This document shows, in pieces, positions 40,933 to 50,153 of a stretch of DNA of 64,000 nt. The translations under genes were made by a program, and so were the position numbers. Source of the DNA: Sternotherus odoratus (lineage: Eukaryota; Chordata; Testudines; Kinosternidae); contig JAVMKO010000005.1 of NCBI GenBank assembly GCA_032164245.1, positions 45,462,193 through 45,526,192 of the forward strand, read 5' to 3'. Positions within the stretch are counted from its first letter, which is position 1; every line of letters starts with the position of its first letter. Below the pieces are notes generated by a model. It saw nothing but the letters and a program-made list of their open reading frames with translations, was not told the DNA's origin and did not search any database.

Positions 40933-41365
40933 GTAAGAATGCCTTGCTTCTGCTGCAGTAACTTGGTTTCTTCTTCGAGTGATTGCTCATATGCATTCCA
41001 CTTTAGGTGTGCACGCGCCGCGGGCACAGTTGTCGGAAGATTTTTCCCCTAGCAACAGGCTGGGTCGAGCAGGGAGCCCCCTGGAGTGGCGCCTTTATGG
41101 CACTGTATAAGTACCTCTGCAACCCAGCCCGCACCTCAGTTCCTTCTTACCGCCCGCGCTGGTTGTTGGAACTTGGGAGCTCTGCTATTAGCGATCTCCC
41201 TTTCTCCTAGCATTGTAGTGTAGATTAGTTGTTAGTTTGTTCTTTGTTGTTGATAGTTCTAGTTAAGTATAGCGTTAAGGCAGGGACGTTCCCTTCCCCT
41301 GCCGCCTGGGGCTTCTGCCCCCTGAGACTCCGGGGTTCAAGCCCTGTGAGAAGTGTGGGACGCCT

Positions 41366-44300
41366 ATGCCTGTTGGTGACCCACATGCTGACTGCCTTAG
41401 GTGCCTGGGGGAGTCTCCTCTGGTCGAGAAGTGTAAAATCGGCAAGACCTTTAAGCCGCGTACCAGGAAAGACAGAGAATCTCAGATGGAGACGGCTCTC
41501 GCCCCAGCACTGGACTCCAGCGAGGCACCCGGACCCGCTCCAAGGGCGGCGTCCACTAAACCATCCAAAGCTCGGCACTGGTCCTACTCCTCTGCCCGCA
41601 GGAAGAGGCCCGAGACGGCTGTCCGGGCACTGACTCTGCCGCCCTTAGAACAGCGTCCCGTGAGGGAGCGTTCAGGGCAACTGTTACCGGCACCGTGGAC
41701 TCCGGCGCCGTTTCAGGCCCCGTTGAATCCGGTGCCGCCCGCAGAACGACATCCCTTGAGGGAGCGTTCAGGGCAACAGCCGCCGGCACCGGCACCGTGG
41801 ACTCCGGCGCCGTTTCAGGCCCCGTTGAATCCGGTGCCGCCCATGGAACAGCGTCCCGTGAGGGAGCGTTCAGGGCACCAGGCACCGTGGACTCCGGCGC
41901 CATTTCAGGCCCCGTTGAGTCCGGTGCCGCCCGTAGAACAGCTTCCCGTGAGGGAGCGTTCAGGGCACCAGCCACCGGCACCGGCACCGTGGACTCCGGC
42001 GCCATTTCAGGCCCCGTTGAATCTGGTGCCGCCCGTAGAACAGCGTCCCGTGAGGGAGCGTTCAGGGCACCAGGCACCGTGGACTCCGGCGCCATTTCAG
42101 GCCCCGTTGAATCTGGTGCCGCCCGTAGAACAGCGTCCCGTGAGGGAGCGTTCAGGGCACCAGGCACCGTGGACTCCGGCGCCATTTCAGGCCCCGTTGA
42201 GTCCGGTGCCGCCCGTAGAACAGCATCCCGTGAGGGAGCGTTCAGGGCACCAGCTGCCGGCACCGACATCGTGGACTCCGGCGCCGTTTCAGGCCCCGTT
42301 GAATCCGGTGCCGCCCATGGAACAGCGTCCCGTGAGGGAGCGTTCAGGGCAGCAGCCACCGGCACTGGCACCGTGGAATCCGGTGCCGTTTCAGGCCCCG
42401 TTGAATCTGGTGCCGCCCGTGGAACAGCATCCCGTGAGGGAGCGTTCAGGGCAACAGCCGCCGACACCGGCACCGTGGACTCCGGCGCCGTTTCAGGCCC
42501 CGTTCAATCCGGTGCGGCCCGTAGAACAGCATCCCAGGAGGGAGCGTTCCGGGCAACAGCCGCCTCAGCACTGGTCACGCTCCCCGGCCCGCAAGGAGAG
42601 GTCTGAAGCGGCCGAGGCAGCAGCGATAACTCAGCCCGCAGACCGACATCCCGCGAGGGAACGTTCAGGGCAGCTGTCGGCCCCGGCACCGTTGACTCCG
42701 GCACCGAGCCAGGCCCCGTTCAGTTCGGAACCAGTGAGTCCGCTCAGAGTGCCGGCACGGCAGCAGCTTCTACCCTCCATTCCCTTTGCTGCTGCAAGGG
42801 GGATGTTCACTCTGCTAGCCTCCCCGGTGCCCCGGAGACCAGTTCAATCACGGGGCGAGCCACCCGTGATGGTGCCACTGACTCCCGCAAGACTCTTAAA
42901 GTCCCGGCACCAGTTGAGCTCCGGAAGACGGTTGCGCTCCAGGCACCGATCTATATCCCGGTGCCGGTCGCGGTCTCGGCTCCTGTCAGCCTCGAGACCA
43001 ACATCTAGGTCTCGTCGTTCTCGCCCCTGGCACCGCTCTCACTCTCACCGGTCAGAGTCCCGGCGCGGTTCGTACTCCGGGCACCAGTCTCCGAGCCAGC
43101 ACTGGCCATCATCTCGGCACCGATCATCATCCCGGCACCGGGCACCATCCCTACACCGATCCCCGTACTGCCATATGGCCATTATCTGTCAGACTCCGGC
43201 GTCCATTCCACCCACAGCCAAAGGGGTGGAAAGGAGGTACTTTGTTCCAGCCCACGGCTATGAGTACCTGTACATCCACCCTCAACCTTCCTCCTTACTG
43301 GCGGACTCCGTTAATAAGAAGGGGCGCCACGGGCAGCAAGCCCCGGCCCCCAAGGCAAAGGAGGCCAGGAAGTTGGACCTTTTGGGCAGGAAGGTATACT
43401 CTGCGGGTGGCCTACAGCTCAGGGTGGCCAACCAACAGACCCCCCTGAGCAGACATACTTATGACACTCTAGCCCCGGTGGGCAGGACCAAGAGTGATCT
43501 TTACCCTGAGGCCAAGCAGGATTTTAGAGCCTTTGTCCAGCAGGGTAAGGACGTGGCCAAAATCTCCCTGCAAGCCGCCCTGGACTCTGCCGACTCCACC
43601 GGCGGAACAGTCCTGCCGGGGGTCACCCTAAGGCGCAGTGCGTGGCTGCAATCCTCCAATTTACCCACTGAAATGCAGCATACTGTTCAGGACCTTCCCT
43701 TTAAAGGCGGGGGTCTCTTCTCGGAGACCACGGATGCACGCACACAGACCTTTAAAGACAAGAGGATGATCCCCAAAACCCTGGGGCGGCATACACCAGT
43801 CACCCAGGGAGGGCCCTTTCAACTCCCAAGGAGATGGTTTTATTCCCCTCCTCGCCCGCCCCAAGACTCTGTTCAGCGTGGGGGGTGGGGTAATCGCTGT
43901 CGTTCTACGTCATGGCAGGCGGACAAACGACAGCCCCATAAACCCTCTCAAGGGCCCAAGCCCAGTCGGACACCTGGATCCCCCCGTCGGCGATCGTTTG
44001 TCCCATTTCCTCCGTGCCTGGTCCGACATTGCATCGGACCAGAGGGTCCTCGTCACGGCGGAGCGGGAATGCTCGATCCAGCTTTCCACCCGCCCTCCCC
44101 CCCACCCTCCCCCCACGTCCCTCTCCAGGGACCCTTCTCACGAGCAATCTCTCCTTCAAGAGGTAAGGTCGCTCCCCTCGTTGGACACTATCATTCACCC
44201 TGCACTCGGGGTCCTTACCAAGGGCACGACGGTGGTAGCGGCGCTCTTGCACCGCCGCGAGGTATACCTCTATCCGTACCTGGACGACTGGCTGATACAG

Positions 44301-46540
44301 GGCACCTCCACGGACCAAGTACGCATACATGTGTAACTTGTCATAAAAAGGATCGGGTTCATAGAGGCCCCCCTAGACCCTACCGTGACAGGGGCATCCC
44401 TCCCACGGCCTCGTTCTCTGGCCATTCAGTCGGCAACCCACGACCTGCGATCCTTCCCAATGGCAGCAGCCCGAGTGTTCCTCAGCCTATGGGGTCACAT
44501 GGCGGCAGGCACGCATATCAAACAGTACATCAGACTGCGACTTTGCCCGCTTCAGCCCGGACTGGCGTTGGTCTACAGGCCGAACGTAGACAGCATCAAC
44601 GCTTTTCTCATCACCCCAAGAGCTACCCTCGACGGTCTGGCCTGGTGGGAAGATCAGGACATTATTTGCCAGGACGTTCCCTTCCTCCCACACAACTCCT
44701 TGTCCCTAGTAACGGACACCTCGTCTCTGTGCTGGGGAGCCCACCCCGGACAACTCAGAACTCAGGGCCACTGCTCAGCGGCCGATCTCCGCCGCCACAT
44801 CAATGTCAGGGCACTGAGAGCCGTTCAACTAGTGTACCAGGTTTTCTGGGGCGCACTAGCAGCGCACCGCGTAGCGGTCCTAACGGACAACATCGCAGCC
44901 CGATTGTATATCAGCAAACAGGACGGCGTGTATTTGAACCCCCTTCGCCAGGAAGCGGTTCTCCTTTGGGAGTTTTGCATAGCCCACTCTATTCACCCGG
45001 TGGCCTCTTTCCTCCCGAGAGCTCAGAATACGCTAGCGGACCACCTCAGCAGATCGTTACCGTCGCACAAGTGGTCCCTTCGGCCAGAGGTCATCCGGCC
45101 GATCTTCCTAAGGTGGGGGTTTCCCCAAATCGACCTCTTGGCGATTCGTCAGAACAGGAAGTGCTTCCAGTTCTGCTCCTTCCGCGGCAGTTCTCGGGGC
45201 TCCCTAACAGACGCCTCTCTCCTTCCCTGGGTAGGCCATCTACTTTATGTGTTCCCTCCCATCCCGCTCCTACACAAGGTGCTATGCAAGTCCAAGCGGG
45301 ACAAGGCATAGGTGATCCTCATAGCCCCGTCCTGGCCCAGACAGTGCGGGTACGCACCCCTCCTCCAGTGGTCCACGACCCCTCCTATCAGCCTCCCGCT
45401 GTGGACAGACCTGATCTCTCAGGATCACGACCATCTACTCCACCCGGACCTGCAGTCCCTACACCCCACAGTGTGACAACTGCATGGCTAAGGGGTCCGG
45501 AGCTCTTGTGTTCTGCCGCGGTCCAAGGTGTTCTTCTGGAAAGCAGAAAACCGTCAACCAGAAGTACCTATACCGCAAAGTGGACCCGCTTCTCTACTTG
45601 GTGTATGCAGCGCAACACCATCCCCAGGGAAGCTTCCATGCCAGTCATCCTGGATTACCTCCTAGACCTTAAACAACAAGGTCTCTCTACCTCCACCATT
45701 AGAGTCCACCTGGCGGCCATCTCGGCGTTTCACCCCGGCTCGGCAAACCACTCTGTCTTTTCAGACCCTACGGTCTATAGATTCCTCAAGGGGCTAGATA
45801 AACTCTATCCGCAGGTTAAGCATCCTGTCCCGCCCTGGGACCTGAATCTTGTGCTTTCCCGCCTCACTAAACCCCCCTTTGAGCCTCTCGCCACGTGCTC
45901 CTTGCTATACCTTTCCTGGAAGGTAGCCTTCCTTGTAGCTATCACCTCGGCACGCAGAGTGTCCGAGATCAGGGCGCTGACCTCTGAACCACCGTATACG
46001 GTTTTTCATAAGGACAAGGTGCAGCTACGCCCCCATCCAGCCTTCCTTCCTAAGGTGGTCTCTCCCTTCCATATTAACCAGGACATCTTCCTGCCAGTCT
46101 TCTACCCGAGGCCCCACACCTCGGGAAGGGAGCAGCAATTTCACACGCTCGATGTCAGAAGAGCTCTCGCTTTTTATTTAGACCGCACAAAGCCGTTTCG
46201 GAAAACAACACAGCTCTTTGTTGCTGTGGCGGATCGGATGAAGGGCCAACCGGTCTCCGTCCAAAGGCTCTCCTCCTGGATTACCTCGTGCATTCGCACC
46301 TGTTACGAACTCGCGGGCAGGCCCGCCGAGCAGATAACAGCTCACTCCACGAGAGCGCAGGCGTCCTCTGCTGCCTTCCGGGAGAGAGTTCCGATCATAG
46401 ACATCTGCAGGGCGGCTACCTGGTCCTCCATCCATACCTTCGCCGCCCACTATGCCATAGTCCAGCAAGCCAGGGACGATGCGGCGTTTGGTTCAGCGGT
46501 CCTACGCTCAGCGATGGGTCAATCCGACCCCGCCTCCTAG
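41366..46540 (+). CDS. Fused gag-to-recombinase open frame, DIRS copy B (1724 codons)
   Basis: One frame is open from ATG 41366 to TAG 46540. Codons 1-860 are Gag: the C-terminal part of the Cys-rich start, tandem Pro-rich repeats, an Arg/Ser region and LDLLGRKVYSAGGLQLRVAN. Codons about 860-1370 run out of frame through RT-RNase H text and are meaningless. Codons about 1370-1724 are the tyrosine recombinase, with R1531, H1660, R1663 and Y1696 of the catalytic tetrad. The gag start ATG used in copy A (26885) is CTG here. The frame is joined by deletions, so a real fusion protein is doubtful. Confidence 0.8.
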   Translation: MPVGDPHADCLRCLGESPLVEKCKIGKTFKPRTRKDRESQMETALAPALDSSEAPGPAPRAASTKPSKARHWSYSSARRKRPETAVRALTLPPLEQRPVRERSGQLLPAPWTPAPFQAPLNPVPPAERHPLRERSGQQPPAPAPWTPAPFQAPLNPVPPMEQRPVRERSGHQAPWTPAPFQAPLSPVPPVEQLPVRERSGHQPPAPAPWTPAPFQAPLNLVPPVEQRPVRERSGHQAPWTPAPFQAPLNLVPPVEQRPVRERSGHQAPWTPAPFQAPLSPVPPVEQHPVRERSGHQLPAPTSWTPAPFQAPLNPVPPMEQRPVRERSGQQPPALAPWNPVPFQAPLNLVPPVEQHPVRERSGQQPPTPAPWTPAPFQAPFNPVRPVEQHPRRERSGQQPPQHWSRSPARKERSEAAEAAAITQPADRHPARERSGQLSAPAPLTPAPSQAPFSSEPVSPLRVPARQQLLPSIPFAAARGMFTLLASPVPRRPVQSRGEPPVMVPLTPARLLKSRHQLSSGRRLRSRHRSISRCRSRSRLLSASRPTSRSRRSRPWHRSHSHRSESRRGSYSGHQSPSQHWPSSRHRSSSRHRAPSLHRSPYCHMAIICQTPASIPPTAKGVERRYFVPAHGYEYLYIHPQPSSLLADSVNKKGRHGQQAPAPKAKEARKLDLLGRKVYSAGGLQLRVANQQTPLSRHTYDTLAPVGRTKSDLYPEAKQDFRAFVQQGKDVAKISLQAALDSADSTGGTVLPGVTLRRSAWLQSSNLPTEMQHTVQDLPFKGGGLFSETTDARTQTFKDKRMIPKTLGRHTPVTQGGPFQLPRRWFYSPPRPPQDSVQRGGWGNRCRSTSWQADKRQPHKPSQGPKPSRTPGSPRRRSFVPFPPCLVRHCIGPEGPRHGGAGMLDPAFHPPSPPPSPHVPLQGPFSRAISPSRGKVAPLVGHYHSPCTRGPYQGHDGGSGALAPPRGIPLSVPGRLADTGHLHGPSTHTCVTCHKKDRVHRGPPRPYRDRGIPPTASFSGHSVGNPRPAILPNGSSPSVPQPMGSHGGRHAYQTVHQTATLPASARTGVGLQAERRQHQRFSHHPKSYPRRSGLVGRSGHYLPGRSLPPTQLLVPSNGHLVSVLGSPPRTTQNSGPLLSGRSPPPHQCQGTESRSTSVPGFLGRTSSAPRSGPNGQHRSPIVYQQTGRRVFEPPSPGSGSPLGVLHSPLYSPGGLFPPESSEYASGPPQQIVTVAQVVPSARGHPADLPKVGVSPNRPLGDSSEQEVLPVLLLPRQFSGLPNRRLSPSLGRPSTLCVPSHPAPTQGAMQVQAGQGIGDPHSPVLAQTVRVRTPPPVVHDPSYQPPAVDRPDLSGSRPSTPPGPAVPTPHSVTTAWLRGPELLCSAAVQGVLLESRKPSTRSTYTAKWTRFSTWCMQRNTIPREASMPVILDYLLDLKQQGLSTSTIRVHLAAISAFHPGSANHSVFSDPTVYRFLKGLDKLYPQVKHPVPPWDLNLVLSRLTKPPFEPLATCSLLYLSWKVAFLVAITSARRVSEIRALTSEPPYTVFHKDKVQLRPHPAFLPKVVSPFHINQDIFLPVFYPRPHTSGREQQFHTLDVRRALAFYLDRTKPFRKTTQLFVAVADRMKGQPVSVQRLSSWITSCIRTCYELAGRPAEQITAHSTRAQASSAAFRERVPIIDICRAATWSSIHTFAAHYAIVQQARDDAAFGSAVLRSAMGQSDPAS
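41645..42520 (+). repeat. Tandem repeat in DIRS B gag, 9 units of 90-102 bp
   Basis: Nine units of 30, 32 or 34 codons read (V/M/L)EQ(R/H)PVRERSG then PWTPAPFQAPLNPVPP. A degenerate tenth unit starts at 42521. Copy A has only one such unit. Lengths are all multiples of three, so the frame is kept. The long minus-strand frame 41556-42473 is the shadow of this repeat. Confidence 0.92.
43878..45311 (+). pseudogene. pol: DIRS reverse transcriptase and RNase H remnant, copy B
   Basis: Two open pieces in one frame (43878-44336 and 44385-45311). The first has the catalytic YLDD (44277-44288), but lacks the fingers and the first Asp motif present in copy A (ALDMKDAYFH). The second has RNase H text (LVTDTSSLCWGAHPG, INVRALRAVQLVYQVF, AVLTDNIAARLYISKQDG) and ends within the recombinase gene. 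The RT is dead. Confidence 0.85.
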
Positions 46541-46554
46541 GTATTGCTTGTAGT

Positions 46555-46654
46555 CACCTAAAGTGGAATGCATATGAGCAATCACTCGAAGAAGAAAACG
46601 AAGTTACTTACCTGTAACTGTTGTTCTTCGAGATGTGTTGCTCATATCCATTCC
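46555..46654 (+). repeat. Internal complementary region, DIRS copy B
   Basis: The left half is the reverse complement of the left end (TTTCTTCTTCGAGTGATTGC at 40968), and the right half of the right end (ACAGGTAAGTAACTTCGTTT at 46880). The match is nearly perfect, which indicates that the ends were joined by the DIRS mechanism recently. Confidence 0.9.
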
Positions 46655-46689
46655 AAACCCGCCCTCCTTCCCCACTGTCGGATTAGCCG

Positions 46690-46901
46690 GCAAGAAGGAA
46701 CTGAGGTGCGGGCTGGGTTGCAGGGGTACTTATACAGTGCCATAAAGGCGCCACTCCAGGGGGCTCCCTGCTCGACCCAGCCTGTTGCTAGGGGAAAAAT
46801 CTTCCGACAACTGTGCCCGCGGCGCGTGCACACCTAAAGTGGAATGGATATGAGCAACACATCTCGAAGAACAACAGTTACAGGTAAGTAACTTCGTTTT
46901 C
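46690..46901 (-). repeat. Right inverted terminal repeat, DIRS copy B
   Basis: Inverse of the left terminal repeat 40990-41150 (CACTCCAGGGGGCTCCCTGC, GTGCCCGCGGCGCGTGCACA) and the outer arm ending TAACTTCGTTTTC. It also contains GGTAAGTAAC, a possible splice donor. Confidence 0.88.
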
Positions 46902-48026
46902 TGAGAGCAAACTCTCGTCATAAACAACTTTATCTCAGTGTCTGTTTAGGTATTCTGGCTAGATCAAACTATGGGGTTCTTTTAGAGTATCCAGTGCACA
47001 GTGTGCTGAAATGCTTCTCCATGAAGCCTTGTCAGCCTAGGGACCAGGAAAAAATATAAACAGTTATTGAAAACAGTTTTGGAACAGTTTTCAGAACCTT
47101 ATTTTTTTCCCTCTAAGACAAATAAGATAGGAAGCAAACAGTAGTCCTACAGAGCGTGCAAACTGTGTCTGGAGACTGATGTTTGTGAAACTGCTTATTG
47201 GAATATATAGTTTCAAATGCAGCCATTTTAAAATCTTTTAAAATGATAATCAATATTATCAAAGCTTTCTCAAGATGTCTGTGAAACTGCACCTATAAAT
47301 CTGAAAGTATGAAGAATTTTATTTTTAGTTAGCAGGGGATCAAAATCAGCCTTATATTGATACCACGGTTGCAACCTTAACTATGGAGAGGCATCCACTT
47401 CTCTGCATTAGACCATACACCTGCGGAGCCAGGCCTAGATCTCTGTACCTATAGTTCCAGAAACACAAGCCTCTACCTCTTTGAGTTAAAGGAAGAACTC
47501 TGTTAGACCTCAGCTATAGAAAGACACCACCCTGCAAGCCTTATGTTTTTACTACACTGAATTTGTCAATACAGTCCATCGCTCATACACGTGTGTGTGA
47601 ACATGTGCACATGTATATGTTCATTCTGTCAGTGTGAAGGGGCTGTATGTAGTGTGGTATCTGATTCTGTTTCTATTAAAGACAATGCTCTAATTAAGAT
47701 CAGTGGGACCAGGACTGACCCAAAACTAACCACAACAAATAATTGTTAATATTTTGCTTAATTGCAACCTATTTCTTCACGTGTAGCTGCCATGTCAATT
47801 TAAGGAGTTCTAACTCTATGGAAGATTGTGGCAGGGGAGACTAACCAGCTGCTGATGAGCTAGAGAAAAAGGGAGACAGGCAAATGTTCAAGTTAATGAT
47901 TTTCAATTACATGTAACTCAGGGAAAGTTTGGGTAGAGGGAGGTCAGAAATGGGCTTTGTAATGGAAGCTACTGTCCTGCCCCTGCATAACATGTACTGA
48001 CTTGCTATCCTGATGTTTGGATTCAG
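46902..48026. other. Intron, nothing recognised
   Basis: AT-rich sequence with a short (GT/CA)-rich tract near 47587-47625. Confidence 0.5.
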
Positions 48027-48149
48027 TGTATATATGGAGCACACAGACAACATCTTGAAAGCTGTGGAAGACATCTCCAGTGTTGGGGTCCCAGAGCTGA
48101 TTAATTCTGCTAATGATGGATATTCTTCAACTTACCCCACACTGACTAG
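48027..48149 (+). CDS. FANCD2: FANCD2 exon 16 of window
   Basis: This exon is 123 nt. It completes a Cys codon and leaves two bases (AG). The acceptor is GTTTGGATTCAG and the donor GTAACT. It encodes [20 protein letters not shown] then [10 protein letters not shown] and YPTLTR, matching human [20 protein letters not shown] and VPELINSPKD. Confidence 0.95.
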
Positions 48150-48429
48150 GTAACTACATCAACAAAGACCATGAATGTCATGTGCTGCACAATAGCAATC
48201 ACTGGCTTCCAACATTCAGATCTCTTATTGTCTTGTCTGACTTGTTTTATTTTAAGGTTTCACGGTAGTAATGTTGATACATCTGGATACTGCTAGGCTT
48301 TTTCTTAGCAGTGCACATTAAATCTGCACAAAGTCCACTTTAGCCAGTGACAAAATTCCACCATGCTTCAGAGCAATGTTAAATTTACTATCCCTGAACC
48401 AATGCTAATAGATGAACATACAGCAGTCA

Positions 48430-49011
48430 ATCCTTGGGTGCTGACGGTCAGTCTGGGCGGTTGTGGTGGTGTACGGTTGTGATGGTTCTCAGGGTGCCCA
48501 AGGCTGAGTCACCTTGTTACCTTCTGCCCCCAGTGAGAGGGACACTTGCTTCTGCTTTACTGGAAGTCAGCTCCTTGCTTTCTCCAGTCTGTCAGCCACC
48601 TAGACAATCGCCTCTGGGCTATCACAGCCCCTGCTTTGCCTTGTAGGTAACAATAGATGCATCCCAGTCCCCAAGCCTCTTTGATGAGTTCCCCTGTAAC
48701 AATCAGCCCTTTATTGACTGAACATTCATAGAAATACCAGGCCTGCTGTAAATAAAGGAACTGTGCACACACCAGATTGAATGGTTCAACTCAGGATCAG
48801 CTCCTTATGCAAAACCACAGCACTGAGGTTATTTATAGTGGAAACAATCATAAGTTTATTATTCGAGATCAGATTAAAGAGAGAGTGATTTGACTTAGAC
48901 TGAGATAGTAGTGGTACATTATTTTACAATGCTACTCACAACTGTCTTTCCTTTGATACCTTACATGACATTGTTTGACGAACCAGGATGTACATACCAG
49001 AATCAGGATAT
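48430..49011 (-). repeat. Dispersed repeat, perhaps an antisense LTR, copy 1
   Basis: The tracts AACTCAGGATCAGCTCC, GCACTGAGGTTATTTATAGT, GGAAACAATC and AGATCAGATTAAAG recur in a diverged form at 57600-58470. TTTATTA runs could be antisense poly-A signals. The family is not known to me. Confidence 0.5.
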
Positions 49012-49016
49012 ACTTA

Positions 49017-50148
49017 TGTCACGTTACTGAAATAATTTGGGACCCTATAAATCATTGTTGCAACCAGGGTCCTATAGTGGCACCAAATCTTATGTACAGG
49101 GGGTCATAATGGGTGCCTACAACCAGGTTATGAATGGCTGAGTATGAATATGCCAGTGATATGTGTGTATCAATTTTGTAGTTAGAGCTATAGTATTGGC
49201 TCTGGACTGTCTGTCTTTCCAAATATTGTGCTCTGCTGGGGGAGAAGATTCCTGAATACTGGGCGTCAGCTTGGCTTGGGCTGCCTGATGGCCCATTAAG
49301 GGACTATCAGCAACACAATGGACTCTGGGAGCTTGGAACGCTCCAATCCAGACAAAAAGTCTACGAGAGAAAGCCAGTACATAATGGCTGCTGCCTGCAA
49401 ATATGAGTCATGCATGGTCATGTGATCTGCCCATGTGGCTCCAGAACTCCATGGGGCTGGACTTTTCACAGCAGGAAGAGAAAAAACTATAAAGGAAGCT
49501 GCTACAGCCCCCCATCTTGGTCTTCTACCTTCAGCCTGCAGCCTGTCTTGCTTCCAGCTCTGAATGGACTTTGCTACACAGGTGAACTCTGAACTAAGGT
49601 GCTGACCCATCCCTAAATGGGATGCTTTCTAAAGACTTTGATTTAAACCTGCAGTTATTCTACCTTTGCTGCAAGCCTGAACCAAGAGATGTGCCATTGC
49701 TGCATGTAATTGATTTCTTTTAACCATTCTTAACCCTCACCTATACCTTTTTCCTTGTATAATAAACCTTTAGATTTTAGATTCTAAAGGATTGGCAACA
49801 GTGTGATTTGTGGGAAGATCTGATTTATATATTGACCTGGGTCTGGGGCCTGATTCTTTGGAATTGGGGAGAACCGTTTTCTTTATTTGGGGGATTGGTT
49901 TTCATAACCATTGATCCCCAGGACAGGGGGCTGCTGGTGGTGATACTGGGAAGCTGGAGTGTCTAAGGGAATTGCTTGTGTGACTTGTGGTTAGCCAGTG
50001 GGGCGAAACCAAAGTCTTTTCTGTTTGGCTGGTTTGGTTTGCCTTAGTGTGGAAAACCCCCAGCTTTGGGCTGTAGTTGCCCCTTTGGAAGCAATCTGTC
50101 CTGATCTGACACTCACAGTTGGACCCCACCAGGAACAGCACCGTCACA
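49017..50148 (+). repeat. Solo LTR, 1132 bp
   Basis: Starts TGTCACGTTACTG and ends CACCGTCACA (TG..CA), with a perfect 5 bp duplication ACTTA (49012-49016 and 50149-50153). A poly-A signal AATAAA near 49760 gives the + orientation. The length suggests an endogenous-retrovirus-type LTR. No coding region is attached. Confidence 0.88.
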
Positions 50149-50153
50149 ACTTA

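Larger units (their letters stand above)
40967..46901 (+). mobile_element. DIRS retrotransposon, copy B (about 5.9 kb)
   Basis: Same family and orientation as copy A, with left terminal repeat (40967 to about 41160), gag with a tandem expansion, a damaged RT-RNase H, a tyrosine recombinase, an internal complementary region (46555-46654) and a right terminal repeat (about 46690-46901). It lacks several segments found in copy A: about 0.6 kb of gag, about 0.32 kb of RT and about 70 nt more of RT. It is therefore not autonomous. It occupies most of the intron between FANCD2 exons 15 and 16. Confidence 0.92.

Noticed and set aside
41645..42520. Regular repeats that could suggest a CRISPR array
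   Set aside because: The units are contiguous coding repeats without unique spacers, in a vertebrate retrotransposon.
41556..42606. Long frames of about 300 codons on both strands (41556-42473 minus, 41695-42606 plus)
   Set aside because: They follow the tandem repeat of DIRS B gag in other frames and show the same periodicity. The gag frame is the one conserved with copy A.
41366..46540. The 1724-codon frame as a domesticated host gene
   Set aside because: It lies between intact DIRS ends, includes out-of-frame RT text and lacks the gag start used in copy A. I treat it as a retrotransposon by-product unless transcripts are found.
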